DNA of 64,000 nt from an uncultured Collinsella sp. (GTDB lineage: Bacteria > Actinomycetota > Coriobacteriia > Coriobacteriales > Coriobacteriaceae): the NCBI GenBank assembly GCA_934654835.1, contig CAKUGY010000011.1, positions 8,246-72,245 of the forward strand, in the 5' to 3' direction. The translations under genes and the position numbers were made by a program. Below, piece after piece: positions 8,747-17,854 of this stretch; the first letter of the stretch is position 1, and every line of letters starts with the position of its first letter. A model generated the notes under the pieces. The model searched no databases, had not been told where the DNA came from, and saw only the letters and a list, made by a program, of their open reading frames with translations.

Positions 8747-10324
8747 ATGGATACCTCCACAATGCTTTTGGCACTCGTTGCGTGCCCCCTGGCCCTGTCC
8801 GCCATCATGGCCATCGTTCCCAAGACCGCATCGCGTGGCGTCTTTGAGCTTTGCCATGCCGTCTCGGCCGTCGTTGTGCTCGCCGGCTCGCTTGCCATCG
8901 CGCTGCCCGTCTTTACCGACGGCGGCGAGATCTGGGCGCTCGACCCCTGGTTCCATGTCGACGCCCTGGGCGCGCTGTTCGTGCTTATCATCGGCATCAT
9001 CGGCTTTTGTATCGCCGTCTACTCGATCGGCCTGGTTCGCCAGCTCGTCGCCGACGGCGTCTACGGACCCGATCAGGTAAAACAGTACTACGCGTTCTAC
9101 AGCTTGTTCTTGTTCACCATGCTTTTGGCCGCGACGACCAACAACATCATCATTATGTGGGCGGCCATCGAGGCCACCACGCTCGCCTCGGCCCTGCTTG
9201 TCGCGCTCAAGAACACGCGCCACGCCCTCGAGGCCACGTGGAAATACATCATGGTCTGCACCGCCGGCGTGGCCTTTGGCCTGTTCGGCACGCTGCTGAT
9301 CTACGCCAACGCTGCCGACGTGATCTCGAACCCGCATATGGCCGCGTTCCTCTCGGGCGTGCTGCCCGAGGCCGATAAGCTCGACCCGGCGATCGTGCGC
9401 CTGGCCTTTGCGTTTATCGTGATTGGCTTTGGCACCAAGGCCGAGGTCTTTCCCATGCACACCTGGATGCCCGATACGCTCTCCCAGGCTCCTGGCTCCA
9501 TCTCGGCGCTGCTGTCGGGCGTGGTGCTCAAGTGCTCCATGCTCATCATCATCCGCTTTGACATGGTTGCCACCCATGCCATCGGCAGCGACTTCCCCAG
9601 CCTGTTGCTGCTGGTGATCGGCGTGCTGTCGATCGTGTTTTCGAGCTTTGCCCTGTTTGCACAGACCGACATCAAGCGCAAGCTGGCCTACTCCTCGTGC
9701 GAGAACGCTGGCGTCATCATGCTGTGCCTGGGTATTGGCGGTCCTTTGGGCATCGCCGCGGCCCTGCTGCATAGCATGTTCCACGGTCTTGCCAAGTCGC
9801 TGTGCTTCTGCCTCACCGAGAATGTCGAGCACGCCTATGGCACGCGCGACCTGAGCCAGATCCGCGGCATCATCGAGCGCGCGCCCATTACCGGCGCACT
9901 GATGGTTGTCGGCTTTTTGGCGCTGGCCGGTTTTCCGCCCTTCGCCATGTTCATCTCGGAGTTCGGCACCTTTGTGGCGGCCTTTGCCGCCGGTAGCCCC
10001 TGGTGGCTCGTCGTGATCGTGGCGCTCGCCCTGACCGTCGCCATCAGCGGCCTGACGCGCGTCGTCATTTCGTCGGTCTTTGGCAAGACGCTGCACGAGC
10101 CCGTCGATACCGAGCGTCGCGAGTCGAGCATTTGGATGCTCATCCCCGAGGCCCTGCTTGCCGCCTGCCTGATCTGGTTTGGCCTTGCCACGCCTCTGCC
10201 CGTGGTGCGCGGTGTTGAGAACGCCGTCGCCATCGTGCTCGATCAGGATACCGATGCTCTGCACACGGCCCCGATGTTCCGCGAATTCTTTGGCTCCGAG
10301 GCCACTCAGAGCGAGGTGAAGTAG
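8747..10324 (+). CDS. hyfF: Hydrogenase-4 subunit HyfF (antiporter-like)
   Basis: A 525-residue NuoL/M-type membrane subunit, the third antiporter-like protein of the operon. The core motif reads FPMHTWMPDTLSQAPGSISA and is followed by KRKLAYSSCENAGVIMLC. About 13 to 14 helices are apparent, with a final one near residue 480. It starts 4 bases after hyfE and its stop codon directly abuts the ATG of hyfG, so translation is probably coupled. Confidence 0.9.
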   Translation: MDTSTMLLALVACPLALSAIMAIVPKTASRGVFELCHAVSAVVVLAGSLAIALPVFTDGGEIWALDPWFHVDALGALFVLIIGIIGFCIAVYSIGLVRQLVADGVYGPDQVKQYYAFYSLFLFTMLLAATTNNIIIMWAAIEATTLASALLVALKNTRHALEATWKYIMVCTAGVAFGLFGTLLIYANAADVISNPHMAAFLSGVLPEADKLDPAIVRLAFAFIVIGFGTKAEVFPMHTWMPDTLSQAPGSISALLSGVVLKCSMLIIIRFDMVATHAIGSDFPSLLLLVIGVLSIVFSSFALFAQTDIKRKLAYSSCENAGVIMLCLGIGGPLGIAAALLHSMFHGLAKSLCFCLTENVEHAYGTRDLSQIRGIIERAPITGALMVVGFLALAGFPPFAMFISEFGTFVAAFAAGSPWWLVVIVALALTVAISGLTRVVISSVFGKTLHEPVDTERRESSIWMLIPEALLAACLIWFGLATPLPVVRGVENAVAIVLDQDTDALHTAPMFREFFGSEATQSEVK

Positions 10325-12097
10325 ATGATTGAAACTGAGAACAAGGTGTATGCCCGCCGCTGCGAGAGTCATGTCGAGGCCCTGCGCCGCGCCGTTCCGG
10401 GCTGCATCGAGAAGGTCGAGTGGCAGTGCGAGGACCAGCTGACGATCACCGTTAAGCTGGACCGTCTGCCCGAGGCCGTCCACTACCTGTACTACGAGCG
10501 CTACGGCTGGATTCCCGTGATCGTCGGCAACGACGAGCGCAGCCTGTGCGGCCGCTACGCCGTGTACTACCTCATCTCCATGGAGGGGGAGGACCCCGGC
10601 TGGGTGACCGTGCGCGCCGAGGTCGACCCCGCCAAGATGACGTTCCCGTCCGTGACGCCGTTCGTTCCCGCCTGCGTGTGGGGCGAGCGCGAGCTGCGCG
10701 ATATGTTCGGCCTGATCCCCGAGGGTCTGCCCGATCGCCGTCGCCTGGTACTGCCCGACGACTGGCCGAGCGGCCTGTACCCGCTGCGCAAGGACTCCAT
10801 GGACTACCGTTTCCGTCCCGCTCCCGTGAGCGACATGGAAAACTACGAGTTCCTTGCCGACACCAAGGGCAAGGAGACGACCCTTGTCCCCATGGGACCG
10901 CTGCACATTACCTCAGACGAGCCCGGCCACTTCCGCCTGTTCGTGGAGGGCGAGACGATCGTCGACGCCGACTATCGTTTGTTCTACGTGCACCGCGGCA
11001 TGGAGAAGGTCGCCGAGACGCGCCTGAACTACGATGCCGTGACGTTCCTCGCCGACCGTATCTGCGGCATTTGCGGCTGCGCCCACTCGGTGGCCTACGC
11101 CGAGTCCGTCGAACGCGCCCAAGGCATCCACGTCCCGCTGCGCGCCCAGTACATTCGCGCCATCGTGCTTGAGGTCGAGCGCCTGCACTCGCACCTGCTC
11201 AACATTGGCCTGGCGTCGCATTACACGGGCTTTGACTCCGGCTTCCAGCAGTTCTTCCGCGTCCGCGAGAAGTCGATGGACCTGGCCGAGAAGCTCACCG
11301 GTCACCGCAAGACCTATGGCCTCAACGTGATCGGCGGCGTGCGTCGCGACATCCTGGCCGAGCAGAAGCTCTCTACGCTCACGACCATCCATCAGTTGCG
11401 CTCCGAGGTTCAGGAGCTTGTCGACGTGTTGCTCTCCACGCCCAACTTTATTGAGCGTACGAGCGGCATCGGCATTCTGGATCGCAAGATCGCCCGCGAC
11501 TTCTCGCCGGTCGGTCCGCTCATGCGCGGCTCGGGTTATGCCCGCGACGTGCGTTTTGACCATCCCTTCGACGGCTATGCCGACCCCGACATCCAAAAGA
11601 TGCATGCGGCCACGGCCGACACCTGCGATGCCTTCGGCCGTACCGCCGTGCGTATCCAGGAGGTCTACGATTCGATCGACATGATCGAGACCATGCTCGA
11701 GAACTGCCCGTCGGGCCCCATCCTCACCACGGATTGGGAGTACACCCCGCATAAGTACGCCATCGGTGCTACCGAGGCGCCGCGCGGCGAGGACGTGCAC
11801 TGGGCCATGCTCGGCAACAACCAGAAGTGCTACCGCTGGCGCGCCAAGGCCGCTACGTACAGCAACTGGCCGGTCCTGCGCTACATGTTCCGCGGCAACA
11901 CCGTGGGCGATGCGGCGCTGATCGTCGGCTCGCTCGACCCGTGCTACTCCTGCACCGACCGCGTGACGGTGACCGACGTGGCCGCCAAGCGCGACCACGT
12001 GCTGGACAAGGAGCAGTTCGAGAACGTCTGGCGCGACAAGTCGCCGCTTGCGGGCGAGGGCACCATGGCCGCTCCGCTCGATGAGGAGGCGCTCTAA
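10325..12097 (+). CDS. hyfG: [NiFe]-hydrogenase large subunit HyfG (NuoC-NuoD fusion)
   Basis: A 590-residue catalytic subunit of a group 4 [NiFe]-hydrogenase that makes H2 from electrons delivered by FdhF. Residues 1-165 form the NuoC-like domain and the rest the NuoD-like domain. The four nickel-binding cysteines are present as RICGIC (C247, C250) and DPCYSC (C540, C543). The tail after R546 (44 residues) should be removed by the HycI protease encoded downstream, since HycE-type precursors are cut just after the equivalent arginine. It abuts hyfF and is followed by hyfH one base after its stop. Confidence 0.95.
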   Translation: MIETENKVYARRCESHVEALRRAVPGCIEKVEWQCEDQLTITVKLDRLPEAVHYLYYERYGWIPVIVGNDERSLCGRYAVYYLISMEGEDPGWVTVRAEVDPAKMTFPSVTPFVPACVWGERELRDMFGLIPEGLPDRRRLVLPDDWPSGLYPLRKDSMDYRFRPAPVSDMENYEFLADTKGKETTLVPMGPLHITSDEPGHFRLFVEGETIVDADYRLFYVHRGMEKVAETRLNYDAVTFLADRICGICGCAHSVAYAESVERAQGIHVPLRAQYIRAIVLEVERLHSHLLNIGLASHYTGFDSGFQQFFRVREKSMDLAEKLTGHRKTYGLNVIGGVRRDILAEQKLSTLTTIHQLRSEVQELVDVLLSTPNFIERTSGIGILDRKIARDFSPVGPLMRGSGYARDVRFDHPFDGYADPDIQKMHAATADTCDAFGRTAVRIQEVYDSIDMIETMLENCPSGPILTTDWEYTPHKYAIGATEAPRGEDVHWAMLGNNQKCYRWRAKAATYSNWPVLRYMFRGNTVGDAALIVGSLDPCYSCTDRVTVTDVAAKRDHVLDKEQFENVWRDKSPLAGEGTMAAPLDEEAL

Positions 12098-12098
12098 T

Positions 12099-12815
12099 AT
12101 GCTGAAGCTTTGGAAGGTCAACGCCAAGGCCGGCGACGCGACGGTCAAGTACCCGTTTGCGCCGTTTCCCACCAATAAGGACATGCGCGGTAAGCCCGAG
12201 CACAATGCCGAACTCTGCATCGCCTGCGGTGCCTGCGGCGTCGCGTGCCCGGCTGATGCCATCCGCATGGATACCGACCTTGCGGCTGATACCATCACCT
12301 GGTCGATCGACTACGGCCGCTGCATCTTCTGCGGCCGCTGCGAGGAAGCCTGCCCCATGGAGGCCATCAAGCTCACCGAGGAGTTTGAGCTGGCCGTCAT
12401 GAGCAAGGACGACCTCACCAGCAAGAGCGTCTACACGCTCGAGCACTGCTCGCGCTGCGGCAAGCCGTTCGCCCCGCACAAGGAGATTGACTACGCCAAA
12501 CGCCTGCTGCAAAAGGCCGGCGGCATGGAGGCCGAGCAGGCTGCCCGTACCGTCGGTATGTGCCAGGAGTGCAAGCGCGAGCTCGACGCCCTGCGCGCCG
12601 CCTCGGCCGTAAAGACCGGTAACGCGCGCGGCATGGCTGCCAACGAGACGCTTGCGTCCGGTGAGCCCCAGGGCCCCGGCATGGAGTATCTGGGCGGCCA
12701 CGGCGTGAACCCGGAGTATATCGACCGCGAGCTTAACCCCGATGCGCCCGAGATTCCCGCCGGTCCGGCGCCGGTCGAGGGCATCATCATGGATTTTGAT
12801 ACGAAGGAGGAGTAA
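12099..12815 (+). CDS. hyfH: Hydrogenase-4 ferredoxin subunit HyfH (NuoI-like)
   Basis: A 238-residue protein with two [4Fe-4S] motifs in the first third: CIACGACGVACP and CIFCGRCEEACP, as in NuoI, HycF and HyfH. A further CSRCGKPF and CQECKRE pair about residues 117-155 could bind zinc or another cluster, as in HycF-like proteins. The C-terminal region from about 165 is variable and rich in Gly and Pro. GAGGAGG lies ahead of the ATG inside the hyfG end. hyfI follows after 2 bases. Confidence 0.9.
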   Translation: MLKLWKVNAKAGDATVKYPFAPFPTNKDMRGKPEHNAELCIACGACGVACPADAIRMDTDLAADTITWSIDYGRCIFCGRCEEACPMEAIKLTEEFELAVMSKDDLTSKSVYTLEHCSRCGKPFAPHKEIDYAKRLLQKAGGMEAEQAARTVGMCQECKRELDALRAASAVKTGNARGMAANETLASGEPQGPGMEYLGGHGVNPEYIDRELNPDAPEIPAGPAPVEGIIMDFDTKEE

Positions 12816-12817
12816 CC

Positions 12818-13600
12818 ATGGCCGAACCCACGCTTTTGCCCGAGCGGCTTCAGTACCGCCCGACCAAGATCGAGCTCGACGAGAGCATCGAGAAGGCCAA
12901 GGCGACCCTTCTTAAGAAGATCAAGCGCTCGGTGTACGTCTACCGTGTTGACTGCGGCGGCTGCAACGGCTGCGAGATCGAGATCTTCGGTTCCATCACG
13001 CCCGTCTTTGACGTCGAGCGTTTTGGCATCAAGGTCGTCCCGTCGCCCCGCCACGCCGACGTGCTGCTGTACACCGGTGCCGTGACGCGCGCAATGCGCA
13101 TGCCGGCCCTGCGCGCCTTTGAGGCCGCGCCCGATCCCAAGATCGTGGTGTCCTACGGCGCATGCGGCTGCACCGGCGGCATCTTCTACGACAACTACTG
13201 CGTCTGGGGCGGCACGGACAAGATCTTGCCGGTCGATGTCTACATCCCCGGCTGCCCGCCCAGCCCGGCGCAGACCATCTACGGCTTTGCCATGGCGCTC
13301 GGTCTGCTCGACCAAAAGCTCCATGCCGAGACTACGGTGGAGGCCGAAGGCGAGCAGGCAGACATTCTGCACCCCGGCGTGCCGTATAAGCTGCGCGTGG
13401 CCATCGAGCGCGAGGCTCGTGCCATGAGCGGTTACCGCTATGGTCGCGACCTGGCCAACGAGTTTATGGATACGCTCGAGGGTGCGCCCAAGGGCGATAT
13501 CCGCGGCGCCATGGCGCTGCTCATCGACAAGCAGGATGATCCCCGCCGCGTCGAGGTCTACTCGGCGCTGCAGGATCTGGTGCTGGCCGGAGGTCGCTAG
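12818..13600 (+). CDS. hyfI: [NiFe]-hydrogenase small subunit HyfI (NuoB-like)
   Basis: A 260-residue subunit that binds the electron-entry [4Fe-4S] cluster. The ligands are visible as CGGCNGCEIEIF, YGACGCTGGIF and IPGCPPSPAQ, the pattern of NuoB/HycG/HyfI. An N-terminal stretch of about 40 residues precedes the core, and a C-terminal part of about 90 residues follows the NuoB core. AAGGAGGAG precedes the ATG. It abuts the HycH-like gene, whose ATG begins directly after its TAG. Confidence 0.92.
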   Translation: MAEPTLLPERLQYRPTKIELDESIEKAKATLLKKIKRSVYVYRVDCGGCNGCEIEIFGSITPVFDVERFGIKVVPSPRHADVLLYTGAVTRAMRMPALRAFEAAPDPKIVVSYGACGCTGGIFYDNYCVWGGTDKILPVDVYIPGCPPSPAQTIYGFAMALGLLDQKLHAETTVEAEGEQADILHPGVPYKLRVAIEREARAMSGYRYGRDLANEFMDTLEGAPKGDIRGAMALLIDKQDDPRRVEVYSALQDLVLAGGR

Positions 13601-14182
13601 ATGGAGCTTACGGACCGCTCTGGTTACTTTGCGGGCCCCGGCATGCTCGGCGGCTCCTTCGGTGACGCCTCGCGCGCAAGCGTCGAGGCCGCCGAGGGCG
13701 TCGCCGATTCCTGCCTGGCCCACGAGCCCGATCAGGTGGTCTTCTACGAGCTCACGCGCAAGTTTGTCGAGACCGAGGAAGACGTTCCCCAGGAGGCCTG
13801 CGACGTGCTGTACTACACGCTCGCCGTGGGCCACCACACCGGCGTGCTCGATTGCTTTGAGCCGCGTCTGTCGGTGCCGGTGGACGTTTTCTATACGCTC
13901 GTCGACGCGCTGCCGGAAGGGGAGGCCCGGACCAAGTTTGAGGCCATCCGCTCCTTTGGCGAGTGCCAGCTCGACAAGGCCGCGGTGCCGTCCCTGCTCG
14001 AGGCGTGCGACATGCTGCTCGACGAGCGCGGCTTTCGCGGATCGGCCAAGGCCGGCATCTCGGTGTTCGATGACGACTTTGGCCTGCATGCCCAGCAGGT
14101 CGCGTTTCTGATGAAGTTCCGCGACCTGGTGGAGCGTGTGCGCGACGTGTCGGGCGTGTACTTGACGGGAAGGTTGCAGTAA
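13601..14182 (+). CDS. hyfJ: HycH/HyfJ-like hydrogenase maturation protein
   Basis: A 193-residue soluble protein with no transmembrane segment. Its length, its position between the small subunit and the HycI protease, and the motif YYTLAVGHHTGVLDCF fit the HycH/HyfJ family, which helps large-subunit maturation by an unclear mechanism. It overlaps the hycI start by one base. Naming as HyfJ follows the hyf operon order; sequence alone would support HycH equally. Confidence 0.8.
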   Translation: MELTDRSGYFAGPGMLGGSFGDASRASVEAAEGVADSCLAHEPDQVVFYELTRKFVETEEDVPQEACDVLYYTLAVGHHTGVLDCFEPRLSVPVDVFYTLVDALPEGEARTKFEAIRSFGECQLDKAAVPSLLEACDMLLDERGFRGSAKAGISVFDDDFGLHAQQVAFLMKFRDLVERVRDVSGVYLTGRLQ

Positions 14183-14685
14183 TGGGTCGCGTTATCGATG
14201 GCCGCGTGAACGGCGCCCCCTTTGCGGGCATTGTGCTCACGGCCGGAAGCGTTTTGCGCGCCGACGATGCCGCCGGCCCCGTGCTCTCCAAAAAGATGGA
14301 GGACGCGCCCATCGCCGGTTGGTACACCATCGACGGCGGGCAGACGCCCGAGGATGACATCATCGAGGTCAAGCGCGAGCGTCCGTCGCGTCTGGTGCTC
14401 GTGGATGCCGCCGATATGGCGTTGCCCGTCGGTTCGATCCGTCTGCTCGACAAAAGTGACGTGGCTCGCAAGTCGATGTTCACCACGCATTCGCTTCCGC
14501 TCTCGATTTTGATCGAAGAGATCGAGCAATCATGCGATGATATCGTCTTCGTAGGGATTCAGCCGGGCGACACGGAGTTCTACAACCCCATGTCCCCGGA
14601 GGTCTTTGACGCCGTCGACGCCGTGTACGACGCCGTGGCCGCCAACGACTTTTCCCACTTTGTCCGCTTGGGGCAGGAGCTTTAG
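14182..14685 (+). CDS. hycI: Hydrogenase maturation protease HycI
   Basis: A 167-residue nickel-sensing endopeptidase family member. It carries the conserved acidic residues of the fold in VLRADDAAGP (near residue 31) and in LVLVDAADMALPVG (near residue 75), followed by the histidine in FTTHSLPLSILIEEIE. It should trim the C-terminal tail of HyfG after nickel insertion. A dedicated protease inside the operon is usual for this group of hydrogenases. Confidence 0.88.
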   Translation: MGRVIDGRVNGAPFAGIVLTAGSVLRADDAAGPVLSKKMEDAPIAGWYTIDGGQTPEDDIIEVKRERPSRLVLVDAADMALPVGSIRLLDKSDVARKSMFTTHSLPLSILIEEIEQSCDDIVFVGIQPGDTEFYNPMSPEVFDAVDAVYDAVAANDFSHFVRLGQEL

Positions 14686-14724
14686 GAGTCCTTGTCCCTG
14701 CCCATTAGGAAAGAAGTGATTGAC

Positions 14725-15564
14725 ATGGCAGATACCAAGGTGGAGTATCCCGCTCCCGATTGCCTGGCGCCCGCCGCGATCGAGGCAAAGACCGAGGCCG
14801 CCGGCGTGACCAAGGCAAACCTGCCGGTCGCGAAGGCCTTTGTCTTGGCGATGTTCGCCGGTGCGTTCATCGCCTTTGGTGGCCTGTTCTTTACCGTGTT
14901 CTTGAGCGATAGCACCTTGGGCTGGGGTGCCCAGCGTGTTGTGGGCGGCCTGTGCTTTTGCCTGGGCCTGGTGCTCGTGCTTATTTGCGGCGCCGAGCTC
15001 TTTACGGGCAACTCGCTTATGGTCTGCGCGCTCAAGAGCAAAAAGATCACGCTGCTCCAGATGCTCAAAGCCTGGCTTGTCGTGTGGGTCGGTAACTTTG
15101 TCGGCGCCCTGTTTATCGTCTTTTTGGTGTACATGGCCGGCATCTACAAGCTCAACGGCGAGGCGGTCGCCAATTCCATGGTGAGCGTGGCCGCCGGCAA
15201 GGTGACGATCGACTGGGTGACGATCTTCTTCCGCGGCATCCTGTGCAACATTTTTGTGTGCCTGGCCGTGTGGATCGGCACCGCCGGCAAGACCGTGGTC
15301 GACAAGGTCGTGGGCATTCTGCTGCCCATCGCCGCCTTTGTGGCCTGCGGTTTTGAGCACTGCGTTGCCAACATGTACTTTTTGCCCATGGGTGCCGTGA
15401 TGCACGCGTGCGGCTACGGTGCCGACGTTGCCGGCGCCGATGCTTTGAACGTCGCGGGCATTGCATTTAACCTGTCCGCCGCCACGCTGGGCAACATCGT
15501 GGGCGGCGCGGTTCTGATCGCGCTCGGCTATTGGTTCATTTACGCCAAGAAGTCCGAGGCGTAA
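14725..15564 (+). CDS. focA: Formate channel FocA (formate/nitrite transporter family)
   Basis: A 279-residue protein with six hydrophobic helices of the FNT family. Family features are AGAFIAFGGLF, the pore-region segment CGAELFTGNSLM and FRGILCNIFVCLAVW, then GFEHCVANMYFLPMG. It would import or export formate for the hydrogenlyase, like FocB in the E. coli hyf operon. The ATG at 14725 follows AGGAAAG and is preferred over an in-frame TTG at 14692. A terminator follows, so it is the last gene of the operon. Confidence 0.93.
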   Translation: MADTKVEYPAPDCLAPAAIEAKTEAAGVTKANLPVAKAFVLAMFAGAFIAFGGLFFTVFLSDSTLGWGAQRVVGGLCFCLGLVLVLICGAELFTGNSLMVCALKSKKITLLQMLKAWLVVWVGNFVGALFIVFLVYMAGIYKLNGEAVANSMVSVAAGKVTIDWVTIFFRGILCNIFVCLAVWIGTAGKTVVDKVVGILLPIAAFVACGFEHCVANMYFLPMGAVMHACGYGADVAGADALNVAGIAFNLSAATLGNIVGGAVLIALGYWFIYAKKSEA

Positions 15565-15585
15565 GAGCTGCTTGCTGGGTGTTGA

Positions 15586-15622
15586 GCCTCCCGCGGGGCG
15601 CTGCCGTGCGGGAGGCTTATTT
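15586..15622 (+). terminator. Terminator at the end of the hyf operon
   Basis: GCCTCCCGC (15586-15594) pairs perfectly with GCGGGAGGC (15608-15616), with a 13-base loop and a short T-rich tail TTATTT. It lies 21 bases after the focA stop. Confidence 0.75.
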
Positions 15623-15684
15623 GGCCTTGGGACATGTTGCTTGCCCGTTAGTCTTTGTGTTTAGTTTGGAAAGGGGTAATCGAG

Positions 15685-17802
15685 ATGGCATCTGATGCTG
15701 AGCGTGCCGGTCGCACCGTGGTGACCACGTGCGGGGGATGCTATGCCGATTGCGCCTTTGCGGCCCATGTTGAGGATGGGCGTGTGGTGGCCGAACTACC
15801 GGTGCCGGGGCACCCGTGTACGGCGCGGGCCCTGTGCGCTCGCGGGCGGCATCGCCTGTCCATGCCGTTTGACGAGCGCGACCGTATCTTGCATCCCATG
15901 CGCCGCCGCGAGGATGGTTCGGGGTTCGATGCGGTGAGCTGGGACGATGCGTTTGCTCAGATCGCGGCGCGTCTTGCGGGGATTATTGACGAGCATGGCG
16001 CCCGTGCGCTGGGCATGACGCTCGGCGTGCCCTCGTTCGACCGTTATTGGGCCTATCGTTTTATGCACGCGCTGGGATCTCCCAACGTGTACGGTGCCGA
16101 CGGCGCCTGTGAGGTGAGCCGCCTGACCGGTTGGGAGCACAGCTTGGGTTACAGCCCGGCATCCGACTTGGCCCATACCGATTGCATCATGTACCTGGGG
16201 CGCTCCATCGTGGATTCGTCGACGATGGGCGCAGTCGATGCCCTGAACAACGCTCGACGTCGCGGGGCCAAGATTATTGTGGTGGATCCGCGTCGCAGCG
16301 GTTCGGCCGCGCTTGCCGACCGCTGGCTGCGCGTGCGCCCGGGCTGCGACTTGGCCCTGCTGCTGGGTATTGCCCACGTTTTGATCGCCGAGGACCGGTA
16401 CGATCGCGACTTTGTGGCCCGCTATACCACGGGCTTTGATGAGCTGGCGCGGGCGGCTGTCGCCTGGACGCCCGAGTGGGCCGAGTCGATGTGCGACGTG
16501 CCGGCCGACGACATCCGTGCGACGGCGCGCGATTTGGCTGCCGCGGCGCCTGCCGCCGTGGTCGATGCGGGCTTTCACGGTGGCATTGGCATCGCGTATG
16601 CCAACAGCACCCAGACGGCGCGCGCTATCTGTTTGGTCGATGTGCTGTTGGGTTGCCTGGGGCATGCGGGCGGTGCCCTCAATCCGCCGACGCAGCTCGC
16701 GCTGGGCGACTTGGATCCTGCGCGTTTTGCGACGCCGCCGGGGCCGTGCGAACCCAAGTTGGGCTCCGAGCGCTATCCGCTCGTCGATCCGGTGCGTGGT
16801 CTGTGCACGACCATCGGCCAGTCGATCCTCGCCGGCGACCTGCGTGGGCTCATCGTCTATGCCAGCAATCCCGGTGCGGGTTACGGCAACGCCGATGCAT
16901 GGCTTGGCATCTTGCAGCAGCTCGACCTGCTCGTGACCATCGATATCCGCTGGTCCGAGACGGCGCGTGCTTCTGACTTCGTGCTGCCCGATGTGACGTA
17001 TCTGGAGGCCGACCGCGGCGTGGGTACGGTCGTGGGTCGCAACGATGCGCGCGTGTTCTACCGCAATGCGGTGCTGCCGGTTTTGCATGACGACACGCGT
17101 CCCGGACGGGAGATTTTTGCCGGCCTGGCTGCTGCCTGTGGCGTGGGCGAGTACTTCGAATTTACGCCGGATGACCTTGCGGCGGCCCAGGTGGCTTCGT
17201 TTGGGATCGACTTGGCTACGCTCAGGGAACGCGGTTGGGTAGACACGGGCATGTCGCTGCCGTCGCGTACGGGCGAGCCGGTGATTCCGCTCGACGGCGG
17301 TAAGATTGCGCTGGCAAGCGATGTGTGGGAGCGCGCCGGCTTGGGTCGTGTGCCCGGATGGATTGCCCCCATGGTGGAGCCGGGGCCGGGGATGTTTCGC
17401 CTCATTAGCGGTAACCGGCCCTTTGAGTCACACACCTCGCGTAGGCTCGCGGCGGCCGGTGCTGCCGAGGCGGGCTCCGACCTGGATGCCGTACAGATGA
17501 ATGCCGACGTCGCCGCGCGCATGGGCATCGCCAACGGCGAGGTCGTCGAGCTGGTGAGCGACATGGGTCGCGACCGGGTGCGCGTGGAGACCACGCCCTA
17601 TCTGCATCCGGCGTGCATCTTTACGTCGGCGGCTCCCGGCGGGCGTTCGTTTGGCGCCGGCGCGGGTGGCGCCCAAGCGCTCGGCGTCGGTCCGCTCGAC
17701 CACACGCCGCTGCGCTGGGATCCCATTACGGGCGCCGCGCTCACCCAGGAAAACGCCGTTCGCGTGGAAAAGATTGCGCCGCGCGGGGATAATGACGAGT
17801 AA
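15685..17802 (+). CDS. Molybdopterin oxidoreductase of the DMSO reductase family
   Basis: A 705-residue soluble enzyme without a visible Tat signal. C16-x2-C19-x3-C23 and C51 (LCARG) make an N-terminal [4Fe-4S] site. The likely Mo or W ligand is C142 in GACEVSRLTG, the place held by selenocysteine in FdhF and by cysteine in NapA-like enzymes. The C-terminal 120 residues fit the dinucleotide-binding domain (LISGNRPFESHTSRR). The ATG at 15685 follows GGAAAGGGG. No Fe-S or membrane partner is adjacent; selA follows after 52 bases. The substrate cannot be told: formate dehydrogenase-like and polysulfide or thiosulfate reductase-like roles are both open. Confidence 0.8.
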   Translation: MASDAERAGRTVVTTCGGCYADCAFAAHVEDGRVVAELPVPGHPCTARALCARGRHRLSMPFDERDRILHPMRRREDGSGFDAVSWDDAFAQIAARLAGIIDEHGARALGMTLGVPSFDRYWAYRFMHALGSPNVYGADGACEVSRLTGWEHSLGYSPASDLAHTDCIMYLGRSIVDSSTMGAVDALNNARRRGAKIIVVDPRRSGSAALADRWLRVRPGCDLALLLGIAHVLIAEDRYDRDFVARYTTGFDELARAAVAWTPEWAESMCDVPADDIRATARDLAAAAPAAVVDAGFHGGIGIAYANSTQTARAICLVDVLLGCLGHAGGALNPPTQLALGDLDPARFATPPGPCEPKLGSERYPLVDPVRGLCTTIGQSILAGDLRGLIVYASNPGAGYGNADAWLGILQQLDLLVTIDIRWSETARASDFVLPDVTYLEADRGVGTVVGRNDARVFYRNAVLPVLHDDTRPGREIFAGLAAACGVGEYFEFTPDDLAAAQVASFGIDLATLRERGWVDTGMSLPSRTGEPVIPLDGGKIALASDVWERAGLGRVPGWIAPMVEPGPGMFRLISGNRPFESHTSRRLAAAGAAEAGSDLDAVQMNADVAARMGIANGEVVELVSDMGRDRVRVETTPYLHPACIFTSAAPGGRSFGAGAGGAQALGVGPLDHTPLRWDPITGAALTQENAVRVEKIAPRGDNDE

Positions 17803-17854
17803 TTGACTCAGCCGATGTATTCGACTGATCCACGTTTGTTTTGAAAGGCCGCAC

